DNA of 21,581 bases from an uncultured Panacagrimonas sp. (GTDB lineage: Bacteria; Pseudomonadota; Gammaproteobacteria; Nevskiales; Nevskiaceae), in NCBI GenBank assembly GCA_946481265.1, contig CAMLNE010000022.1:1-21581 (forward strand), in the 5' to 3' direction. Below are positions 15,694 to 21,581 of the stretch, one piece after another. The position numbers and the translations under genes were made by a program. How positions within the stretch are numbered: position 1 is the first letter of the stretch; each line of letters begins with the position of its first letter. The notes beneath the pieces are model-generated. The model searched no databases. It was not told the origin of the DNA and saw only the letters and a program-made list of their open reading frames with translations.

Positions 15694-16404
15694 GTGCCGT
15701 TCCCCCGTGTGCTCATGCTGCTGATGCTGGGAACCCTGCTGGGCGGCTGCGCCGCGCCCAAGCACCGTCCGTACGATCCGGCGGCGCGGACCAAGATCCA
15801 CCGCATCGGCCTGCTGACGCCGGCGGTGTCGGACGAGGTGGCGGTGCGCATGAAGGTGCACCCCGGTCGCAGCTTCGGCGTGGTCGGCATGCTGCTGGCC
15901 GAGGGCGACATGGACGACAAGACCGGCACCTTCACGCGCGCGACCCAGGAGCGGGGCTTCATCTGCAGCCAGAGCTTCCGGCGCCAGCTGGACGCCGGCC
16001 TGCGCATGGCCGGCTACGAGGTGCGCGCCATGAACGTGCCGCGGCCGCAGGGCCAGAGCGAATTCCTCGACCAGTATCCCGTGGACGACGGCAGCGTCGA
16101 CGCCTACCTGGACGTCTACACCGACCTGGTCGGCTACACCGCCACCAGCGGCGGCACGCCGTATCGCCCCACGGTGTACCTGAACGTGCGGCTGGTGCGC
16201 GCCGTGGATCACCGGGTGCTCTACCAGGACCGCATCAGCTACAACGCCTTCGGCGATGGCGGCGGCGCCATCACGCTCACCGCGGACCAGGACTACGAGT
16301 TCCGCGACTTCGACCAGCTGGTGGCGGAGCCGGCGCGCGCGGTGGAAGGCCTGCAGATGGCGATGCAGGCCACCGGCGACGAGCTCGTCCGGCAGCTGCG
16401 TTGA
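15694..16404 (+). CDS. Predicted outer-membrane or periplasmic lipoprotein, unknown family
   Basis: This 236-residue protein starts at a GTG with an excellent GGAGG six bases upstream. The signal peptide is short (residues 1-18) and ends in a lipobox, LLGGC, with the lipidated Cys at residue 19. The mature part is soluble and mixed alpha/beta in character. It has segments such as HRIGLLTPAVSDEV, a Cys at ERGFICSQSF, and AYLDVYTDLVGYTA that I cannot assign to a family. Its stop overlaps the start of a second lipoprotein gene (TTGA), so the two are probably made together. The position after the chemotaxis operon terminator gives no functional link to motility. I do not recognise a function. Confidence 0.8.
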   Translation: MPFPRVLMLLMLGTLLGGCAAPKHRPYDPAARTKIHRIGLLTPAVSDEVAVRMKVHPGRSFGVVGMLLAEGDMDDKTGTFTRATQERGFICSQSFRRQLDAGLRMAGYEVRAMNVPRPQGQSEFLDQYPVDDGSVDAYLDVYTDLVGYTATSGGTPYRPTVYLNVRLVRAVDHRVLYQDRISYNAFGDGGGAITLTADQDYEFRDFDQLVAEPARAVEGLQMAMQATGDELVRQLR

Positions 16405-17102
16405 AGGCCACCCCGCTCCTGCTGCGCGTGCTGGCGCCGGGCCTGCTGGTGTTGCTGGCCAGTGGCTGCGCCAGCCGCCAGCCGCCCGCCGTCACGCAGT
16501 TGTCGGCGCCGGGTTGCGATGCACGATGGAACCTGGAGCCCGCAGCGGTGCTGCAGGTGGGCGAAGCGCATGAGCGGGTCCACCGCTTCGATTCCAGCAG
16601 CCGCTGCCTGGCGCAGTCCGATGGCGGCGCCTCCCGCTATGCGGTGTTCCGGCTGCCGCGCTTCCGCGAGGACTGGACCTTGCGGATCGACAGCCAGATC
16701 AGCGGTCGCAGCCTGTTCGCGCCCGAGGCGCTGCTGCTCGACGCCGAAGGCCGCGTGCTGCGCGAGCTGCCGTTCGAGCGCTTCAGCCTGCGCGGCGACC
16801 GCCTGCAGGCGACGGTCTTCTTCAGCGGGCAGAACGCGGACGAGCAGTACCTGCTGCTGCGCTCGGCGCGCCAGGCGGTGGGACGCGACGAGCGTCGCGT
16901 GGAGTCGGGTTCCTTCGTCATCCCGCTGATCACCGGCCTGCTGCCCCTGGTCTACATGCAGGGCACCGAGAGCGAAGGCACCTACACCTATTCGCACGGT
17001 GGCCTGGTGCGCCTGGAGGCGCATTCGAGCACGCCGGCGCCGCGGCGCGGCACGGAAGCCGGCGACATCGCCCGCACGCAGATCGGCTACATCGGCCGCT
17101 GA
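16401..17102 (+). CDS. MalM-like lipoprotein
   Basis: The frame continues from within the stop of the previous gene. The likely start is the TTG at 16401, giving 233 residues with Lys2 and Arg9 before a hydrophobic stretch and a lipobox ending ASGC (Cys at residue 23). A GTG at 16428 is possible but would remove the charged N-region. The middle section, with RSLFAPEALLLDAEG and DRLQATVFF, and the late GGLVRLEAHSS resemble the periplasmic maltose-operon protein MalM (SVFAPNVLILD, GLLKLKV), whose precise role is unclear. No maltose transport genes are nearby. The resemblance is from memory and moderate. The stop is followed by two small hairpins. Confidence 0.7.
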   Translation: MKATPLLLRVLAPGLLVLLASGCASRQPPAVTQLSAPGCDARWNLEPAAVLQVGEAHERVHRFDSSSRCLAQSDGGASRYAVFRLPRFREDWTLRIDSQISGRSLFAPEALLLDAEGRVLRELPFERFSLRGDRLQATVFFSGQNADEQYLLLRSARQAVGRDERRVESGSFVIPLITGLLPLVYMQGTESEGTYTYSHGGLVRLEAHSSTPAPRRGTEAGDIARTQIGYIGR

Positions 17103-17155
17103 CATCGCCATCTGCCGGCTGCGCGCCACCATGGCGGCGCTGGCGCCACGTGCCT

Positions 17156-17190
17156 TGCATCGCCTGCGATGCACGCCCCGGGTAGGGGCG
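17156..17190 (+). terminator. Two adjacent hairpins after the MalM-like gene
   Basis: TGCATCG/CGATGCA (7 bp, 17156-17173) is followed directly by CGCCCC/GGGGCG (6 bp, 17174-17190). Neither has a T-run. Together they probably form the 3' end of the lipoprotein transcript, just upstream of a possible promoter for the next genes. Confidence 0.4.
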
Positions 17191-17202
17191 CGCCGGATGA
17201 GC

Positions 17203-17208
17203 TAGATT
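17203..17208 (+). promoter_or_regulatory. Possible -10 element (TAGATT)
   Basis: TAGATT matches 4 of 6 bases of the sigma-70 -10 box, and no clear -35 box is seen. Transcription would start near 17215. This leaves a leader of about 40 bases before the ATG at 17255 and argues against the ATG at 17216 as the translation start. Confidence 0.3.
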
Positions 17209-17254
17209 CTCCCGCATGCCGCCCGCCGGCACGAAAAGAACAGGGAGAGCCTCG

Positions 17255-17749
17255 ATGCTTGCCAGACGGCCGCGGTCCGCGCGCTTCGTCGCGGTGCTGC
17301 TGGCCCTTGCCGGCCTGCTGCTGCCTGCCGTGCGCGCCGCCGAGATCGGCCCGGGCATGGAGCAGGGCGCCCTGGCCGCGCAGCTGGTCGGACACGAGCG
17401 CGTGGCCTGGAAGGCCTACGCGAAGCGCGATATCGAGGGCAGCCGCCCGCTGTTGGCGGCCGATTACGCCGACGTGCAGACCGACGGCTCGGTGCTCGAC
17501 CGCGAAGGCCACCTGGCCTTCGTGCCCGAGGCTAACCTCGAGTGGTACGAGCTCGATCGCTTCCACGTCTTCCTGCTGTCTGCCGACGCCGCACTGGTCA
17601 CCTACCGCGCTCGCGCTCGCGAGCGCGCCAGCACCGAGACCTACCAGGCCGACGTGACCTCCGGCTGGTCACGGCGCGAGCAGCGCTGGGTCAACACCTT
17701 TTACCGCGAAACCCCCACCGTCCCGGACGGACCGGGCGTGGCGCCGTAG
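17255..17749 (+). CDS. Secreted NTF2-like (DUF4440/SnoaL type) protein
   Basis: This 164-residue protein has a Sec signal peptide (Arg-rich n-region, hydrophobic core at about 12-24, likely cleavage after AVRA at about residue 27). The mature part looks like an NTF2-fold DUF4440 domain: an N-terminal helix with WKAYAKRDIEGSRPLLAADY, then strands around DVQTDGSVLDREGHLAF, and a C-terminal SGWSRREQRWVNTFYRE. Members of this fold bind small molecules or act as simple enzymes, so no reaction can be named. I chose the ATG at 17255 because AGGGAG lies seven bases upstream; the ATG at 17216 would add a hydrophilic extension. It lies 50 bases before the Tat-signal gene, on the same strand, suggesting a shared transcript. 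Confidence 0.8.
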   Translation: MLARRPRSARFVAVLLALAGLLLPAVRAAEIGPGMEQGALAAQLVGHERVAWKAYAKRDIEGSRPLLAADYADVQTDGSVLDREGHLAFVPEANLEWYELDRFHVFLLSADAALVTYRARARERASTETYQADVTSGWSRREQRWVNTFYRETPTVPDGPGVAP

Positions 17750-17759
17750 CGGGAAAGCC

Positions 17760-17780
17760 GGGCCGGCCGGGGGGCGGCCC
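17760..17780 (+). other. Hairpin between the NTF2-like and Tat-signal genes
   Basis: GGGCCG and CGGCCC can pair over 6 bp around a 9-base G-rich loop, ending just before the strong ribosome site AGGGGGAGAG (17787-17796). It may be a weak terminator or an mRNA processing signal that changes expression of the two genes relative to each other. Confidence 0.25.
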
Positions 17781-17799
17781 ATCACCAGGGGGAGAGCAC

Positions 17800-20316
17800 A
17801 TGGGGACTCGACGGGAATTTCTGACACAGGCCTTGTGGACGGGCGGCGCGACGATGGCCTTCCACTCGCGTGCCTTCGCGCTGTTCGGATCCGCCACGAC
17901 GCCGCTGATCGAGCCGGTGCGGGCCGCCTGCAAGCGCCTGGCCGCAGCCGGCTGGCGCGAGCTGCTGCTGCGTGCCAGCGGCGGCGCGCTGGACATCGGC
18001 GCCGCCGACCTGGCCGCCGAGCTGAACAAGGTGCTGGGCGTGGACCGCAGCCTTGCGGGCTTCGCGGATTTTGCCTCGGCAGGGCAGCGCGGCGTGGAGC
18101 CGGGCAGCCCCGCTCGCAGCCTGCTCTACCATGCCTTCGCCTCGCCGGACGTGCTCGACGACAGCCTGCTCGAGTACCCGACGCTGGCCGAGATCGAGGC
18201 GCTCGAGAACTACGTCTACGGGGCGCGCCCGGCGGTGTGGGCCGACCTGCAGGCGATGGCCGGCGAGCATCCGCTCGGCATCGTGATGCTGGCCCTGCAA
18301 TACCGGCCGGCGCGCGACACCGTCGGCAGGCGCCACGCCGATCTGGTGTTCTCGCGGACCGGCATCTCGCGCATGGGCACGCTGCCGCCGGTGTACGACG
18401 CCCGGGCGCGCAACTTCGTGGCGACCGTCGACGACAAGCCCTACGACTTCCCTGCGATCCCGCAACGCTTCGCGCCCTTTCTCGCGATCCGCGTCCCCGG
18501 CGATGACCCGCGGCTGGCCGTGCTCGACCCGCAGAAGGGAGACGAGGAGCGCGCCTTCTGGCTGCCGGTGCACAAGCTCTTCAGCGGTGCCGAGTGCGTG
18601 GCCGGACACAGGCTGAAGGTCGAACTGGGCTGCGCGTTCCGCAACGAGAAGCTGCGGCGCTTCCACCGCTTCCTGCAGCTCAACGGCTATCCCACGGAGT
18701 GGGTCGGCGAGGATCTCGAGCAGTTCCCGTTCGTGATGCGCGACGAGCAGATCGCCGCGTTCTCGAAGACGGCCGCATTCGGCCCGGGCGTGGTCGAGCC
18801 GCGCGCGGCGCCGTTCGTGAACCGCGCCAGGTACAAGGGCGAGTGGCTCGGCTTCCAGGTGCCGCAGGAGTGGGTGGCCACCGATGGCGTGGTGTACTTC
18901 TCCAGCGCCCAGATCCTCGGCGGCGAGGCGGATACCGAGGAGGATTTCCACAAGGGGGAGTTCCTGTATCTAGAGGGCGCGGGGGCCGACTACGACCGCA
19001 ACGCGCCGGAGTACGTCAGCCTGCGACACCGCCTGCGCGAGGACGGCACGCTGGAGGATCTGAACGCGAACCCGGAGATGCGCGGGCTGATCCGCGCCGG
19101 CGGCTACAAGGCGCAGCACTTCATCGACTACGCCGGCGATGGCTGGGTGGAAGGCCGCGTCGAAGGTCTGCCCGCCGACCTGCCGCGCATGGCCGCCTAC
19201 GCGCCGGTATCGCCGCCGGATTTCTTCCCGCTGGTAAGCCAGCACGACCTGATGGACTGGTGGACCACCGAGGTCCCGGCCGCGATCCGCGACGGCCTGT
19301 GGGCGATTCCGCCGTATGCCTTGTCGGGCCGGCGCATGGCACCCAACGTGGAGCTGCCGATCGGCTTTTCGATCTACGACGTCGGCGCCAGCGCGGTGGT
19401 CGGCCGCGCGCAGGATGCGCCGGGTTCGACCTTGCCCCGGCTTCCCGCGTCGAACGCGTCGCGCTACTCCGGCCTGCCGGACCATTCGCCGGGTCTGTTC
19501 GATCCGGGCTGGGACGTCAGCCAGGGCCTGCTCTACAACAATCCGGAGGAGGGCCTGCAGGCCTTCCTGCAGAACCATGGCCTGGGCACGCCCTTCGTCG
19601 AGGACGTCAAGCTGTGCGCGGCGCTGGGCTCGTACTGGCCGGCGATCGCGCCGGATTCGACGCGCAGCTTTTCGCCGCTGAAGAAGGCCACCGGCTACAG
19701 CTATCCCTGGCCGACCATCGTGCCGCTCACCGACGCCGAGACCGGCATCGAGCCGGTCGATGGCCGCTTCCTTCCCTGGGACGGCGTACGCGGTCCGCAG
19801 ATCGTCGAGGTGGATGGCCGGCGCCTGGTCGAATACGCGGATATCGACCGCGTCGACTACGCCGCGATGCCGGACACCATGACCATCGCGCAGCTGGCCC
19901 GGATCGACCTGGCCGAGACCAAGGCGCGCGTGCTGGCGATGGCCGCGGTGTACTGGGCGTTGGGCATCCGCGACGCGGATTTCCGCAAGCGCTATCCGAA
20001 GAGCAAGGGTCGGGTCCTCACCGAGATCACGCGGGCCAAGGCCGGCTGGGCGGTGAGCTCGTTCCGTGCGCTGCGCGAGGACGAGGCTGAGCTGGTGGAG
20101 GCGCAGCGGCAGCTCGGCGTGAAGCTCGCCGCCGAGGGGCCGCGCTACCGCTTCCACGTCTACCGTCCCGGCGAAGAGCGCGCGCACCCCGAGGACATGC
20201 GCAAGGTGCGCGTGTCGATCAAGGAAGAAGCCGTCGCCTTCGTCGATGCCAGGCAGGTGTTGATCCGTCGCGGCAACAAGACATGGAAGCGCGACCTGTC
20301 GATGCCGAGGTCCTGA
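17800..20316 (+). CDS. Tat-exported LodA-like putative quinoprotein oxidase
   Basis: This 838-residue protein begins with a twin-arginine signal (TRREFLTQAL, then a modest hydrophobic stretch to AFALFG, about residue 31). It should therefore be exported folded, as cofactor proteins often are. I assign it tentatively to the LodA/GoxA-like amino-acid oxidases, mainly because a LodB-like flavoenzyme gene overlaps its end. Segments such as PVHKLFSGAECVAGHRL and NEKLRRFHRF seem consistent, from memory. The C-terminal third contains VKLCAALGSYWPA, with C606 and W613, and a further Trp at 637 (YPWPTI). LodA proteins carry cysteine tryptophylquinone made from a Cys and a Trp; which residues would serve here is unproven. 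The ATG at 17800 has AGGGGGAGAG just upstream. If not LodA-like, it is a large periplasmic protein of unknown function. Confidence 0.6.
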   Translation: MGTRREFLTQALWTGGATMAFHSRAFALFGSATTPLIEPVRAACKRLAAAGWRELLLRASGGALDIGAADLAAELNKVLGVDRSLAGFADFASAGQRGVEPGSPARSLLYHAFASPDVLDDSLLEYPTLAEIEALENYVYGARPAVWADLQAMAGEHPLGIVMLALQYRPARDTVGRRHADLVFSRTGISRMGTLPPVYDARARNFVATVDDKPYDFPAIPQRFAPFLAIRVPGDDPRLAVLDPQKGDEERAFWLPVHKLFSGAECVAGHRLKVELGCAFRNEKLRRFHRFLQLNGYPTEWVGEDLEQFPFVMRDEQIAAFSKTAAFGPGVVEPRAAPFVNRARYKGEWLGFQVPQEWVATDGVVYFSSAQILGGEADTEEDFHKGEFLYLEGAGADYDRNAPEYVSLRHRLREDGTLEDLNANPEMRGLIRAGGYKAQHFIDYAGDGWVEGRVEGLPADLPRMAAYAPVSPPDFFPLVSQHDLMDWWTTEVPAAIRDGLWAIPPYALSGRRMAPNVELPIGFSIYDVGASAVVGRAQDAPGSTLPRLPASNASRYSGLPDHSPGLFDPGWDVSQGLLYNNPEEGLQAFLQNHGLGTPFVEDVKLCAALGSYWPAIAPDSTRSFSPLKKATGYSYPWPTIVPLTDAETGIEPVDGRFLPWDGVRGPQIVEVDGRRLVEYADIDRVDYAAMPDTMTIAQLARIDLAETKARVLAMAAVYWALGIRDADFRKRYPKSKGRVLTEITRAKAGWAVSSFRALREDEAELVEAQRQLGVKLAAEGPRYRFHVYRPGEERAHPEDMRKVRVSIKEEAVAFVDARQVLIRRGNKTWKRDLSMPRS

Positions 20317-21347
20317 TCGTCGGCGGCGGGCCGGCGGGCTGCGCCGCCGCCCTGGGCTGCGTGCGCCATGGGCTGCGCACGATCCTGCTCGAACGCGACG
20401 TGCAGGCACGCGGCAAGCCGGGCGAGGGCCTGCACCCGGGCATCGAGCCGCTGCTGCACGACCTCGACGCCGCCGACCTGCTGCACGAGGCGACGCGTGC
20501 GCGTTTCGCCGGTGTCGAGGTGGCCTGGGGCGATGCCCCCCGCTTCGAGGCCTTCGGACAGGACGAGCGCGGGCCCTGGCTCGGCTTCCAGGTTCAGCGC
20601 TCGGCGCTCGATGAGGCGCTGCGCCGGCGCGCGCAAGAGCGCGGCGTCGAGGTCCGCGTCGGCGTCGCCGCGCTCGGCGTGATCAAGGACGACGACGGCG
20701 TGGCCGGCGTGCGGCTCGGGCACGGCGGGTCGCTGCGTTCGCGCCTGCTGATCGACGCGAGCGGTCCGGCACGCTGGCTCGGCCGTCGACTGGGCCTCCA
20801 GGATCGCCACTGCTCGCCGCGCCAGAGCGTGCGCTACGGCTACGTGCGAGGTCGCTGCCCGGATCGCGATGCGACGCCCGCCTTGCTCGGCGACGCCACC
20901 GGATGGACCTGGACCGCCCGCGTCGACAGCGGGCTCTACCAGTGGGCACGGCTCGACTTCGAGCCGGTCGGGCGCGCGCACGACTGGCTGCCGCAGGCGT
21001 TCGCCGGGATGGCGCGGGTGGGCGCAAGCCGCGGCGCCGACGCCACCTGGCGGGTGACACCGGCCGCGGGTGCCGGCTGGCTGATCGCGGGCGATGCTGC
21101 CGCGAACCTCGATCCCACCTCGTCGAAGGGCGTGCTCAAGGCACTGCTGTCGGGAACCATGGCCGCGCGAACGGCGGCGGCGATCCTGCGGCGCGGGGCC
21201 GATGCCGCCCAGGGCGCCCGGGCCTATCGCGCGTGGATGGACGGATGGTTCGACAGCGAGGTCGCGGCGCTCGCGCCGATGTATGCGCGGCTCGGGGCGA
21301 GCGGGTATGGAAGACGGCGGACCCCGGACCTCGACCGGGCCACGTGA
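20283..21347 (+). CDS. LodB-like FAD-dependent monooxygenase (halogenase superfamily)
   Basis: This is a 354-residue flavoprotein. The FAD-binding GGGPAG is at residues 14-19 after a beta strand, followed by LLERD at the end of the second strand. The second FAD motif AGDAAANLDPTSSKG lies at about 269-283. GWTWTARV (W208, W210) corresponds to the WxWxIP motif of flavin halogenases but lacks its Ile and Pro, so hydroxylation is more likely than halogenation. LodB and QhpG of this superfamily modify a Trp in a partner protein during CTQ formation. The gene overlaps the end of the large Tat-signal gene by 34 bases and has no strong ribosome site, implying coupled translation and partnership. No signal peptide is seen, so it would act in the cytoplasm before Tat export of the partner. 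Confidence 0.75.
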   Translation: MEARPVDAEVLIVGGGPAGCAAALGCVRHGLRTILLERDVQARGKPGEGLHPGIEPLLHDLDAADLLHEATRARFAGVEVAWGDAPRFEAFGQDERGPWLGFQVQRSALDEALRRRAQERGVEVRVGVAALGVIKDDDGVAGVRLGHGGSLRSRLLIDASGPARWLGRRLGLQDRHCSPRQSVRYGYVRGRCPDRDATPALLGDATGWTWTARVDSGLYQWARLDFEPVGRAHDWLPQAFAGMARVGASRGADATWRVTPAAGAGWLIAGDAAANLDPTSSKGVLKALLSGTMAARTAAAILRRGADAAQGARAYRAWMDGWFDSEVAALAPMYARLGASGYGRRRTPDLDRAT

Positions 21348-21385
21348 GATTCGTGGCCCGGACGCGGTCCGGGCGAGGTCCGGGG
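21322..21385. repeat. Nested inverted repeats between convergent genes
   Basis: Three inverted repeats are packed together. CCCCGGACCTCG (21322-21333) pairs with CGAGGTCCGGGG (21374-21385) over 12 bp. CGGGCCACG/CGTGGCCCG (21336-21344/21352-21360) is a perfect 9-bp hairpin spanning the stop codon of the flavoenzyme gene. GCCCGGAC/GTCCGGGC (21356-21363/21367-21374) is an 8-bp hairpin that competes with it. The position between convergent genes suggests a two-way terminator without T-runs. Confidence 0.6.
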
Positions 21386-21410
21386 GTTCGATCCCGCCGG
21401 ACGGCCTCGA

Positions 21411-21581
21411 TCAGGCCAGCTTCTTGTGCCGCGACTTGCGGTTCACGCCGGGCTCGCTGCCGGTGCGCTTGCGGAAGTCGTCCTCGTACTCGCGATAGTT
21501 GCCCTCGAGGTAGACGATCTCGCCGGAGTCCTCGAACGCCAGGATGTGGGTCGCGACGCGGTCCAGGAACCAGCGGTCATG
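21411..21581 (-). CDS. ettA: ABC-F translational throttle protein EttA, C-terminal end
   Basis: The last 56 codons of a gene on the - strand run in from the right edge. The fragment begins HDRWFLDRVATHILAFED, the switch (H-loop) region of the second ATPase domain of ABC-F proteins. It continues with GEIVYLEGNYREYEDDF and a basic tail ending in KSRHKKLA. These match EttA, which gates the first steps of translation elongation according to the ATP/ADP ratio. EttA is about 555 residues, so about 90% of the gene is outside the window. It converges on the flavoenzyme gene across a 63-base gap. Confidence 0.9.
   Translation of the reverse strand, partial: HDRWFLDRVATHILAFEDSGEIVYLEGNYREYEDDFRKRTGSEPGVNRKSRHKKLA

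Noticed and set aside
20283..21347. Tryptophan halogenase
   Set aside because: The fold fits, but the WxWxIP motif is WTWTAR, and gene overlap with a LodA-like partner favours a peptide-modifying monooxygenase.
21376..21405. GGTTCGATCC string resembling a tRNA T-arm
   Set aside because: The gap between the two genes is only 63 bases, too short for a tRNA. There is no anticodon or D arm, and the stem pairing around the string is poor.
1..21581. CRISPR arrays, insertion sequences, rRNA or tRNA genes
   Set aside because: I saw no regularly spaced direct repeats with unique spacers, no transposase motifs and no conserved RNA gene sequence.

Overview
The window is GC-rich DNA, roughly 70% by eye. 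It carries the second half of a polar-flagellum and chemotaxis cluster on the + strand, followed by an accessory region and the 3' end of a housekeeping gene on the - strand. The gene order (fliR, flhB, GGDEF gene, flhA, flhF, flhG, fliA, cheY, cheZ, cheA, motC, motD, cheW), the FlhF/FlhG pair that sets polar flagellar number, and the presence of CheZ point to a gammaproteobacterium. Xanthomonadales (Lysobacterales) is the best guess; this rests on gene order and protein style, not on a database search.

Region 1 (1-9678) is the flagellar export apparatus and its regulators. It holds the end of fliR, flhB, a large membrane-bound PAS/GAF/GGDEF diguanylate cyclase, flhA, flhF, flhG and the flagellar sigma factor gene fliA. 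The cyclase gene has a hairpin before it and another after it. A sigma-54-like element lies upstream of both the cyclase gene and flhA, so the cyclase may be its own transcription unit inside the cluster. flhA-flhF-flhG-fliA are tightly packed, with flhF/flhG and flhG/fliA overlapping.

Region 2 (9679-15483) is chemotaxis and motor. An AT-rich, purine-strand palindromic repeat built on the heptamer CGCAAAG fills the fliA-cheY gap. Then come cheY, cheZ, cheA, motC, motD and cheW, and a hairpin that probably ends the unit. CheA has no recognisable P2 domain; in its place are three copies of an acidic helix (EDEFDALLDKL) resembling the CheY-docking peptide of FliM. The genes cheB, parC and parP, which sit between cheA and cheW in Pseudomonas-type clusters, are absent here.

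Region 3 (15484-17102) has two overlapping lipoprotein genes with non-ATG starts. The first is of unknown family; the second resembles the maltose-operon periplasmic protein MalM.

Region 4 (17203-21347) is the most unusual part. A small secreted NTF2-like/DUF4440 protein precedes an 838-residue protein with a twin-arginine signal. A LodB/halogenase-type FAD enzyme overlaps the end of that large gene. The pairing resembles LodA/LodB systems, in which the flavoenzyme builds a protein-derived quinone (cysteine tryptophylquinone, CTQ) in its partner. Here the partner appears to be Tat-exported and has a Cys-X6-Trp pair in its C-terminal third. I regard this as the best candidate for an undescribed system.

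The window closes with nested inverted repeats between convergent genes and the C-terminus of an EttA-type ABC-F protein on the - strand.
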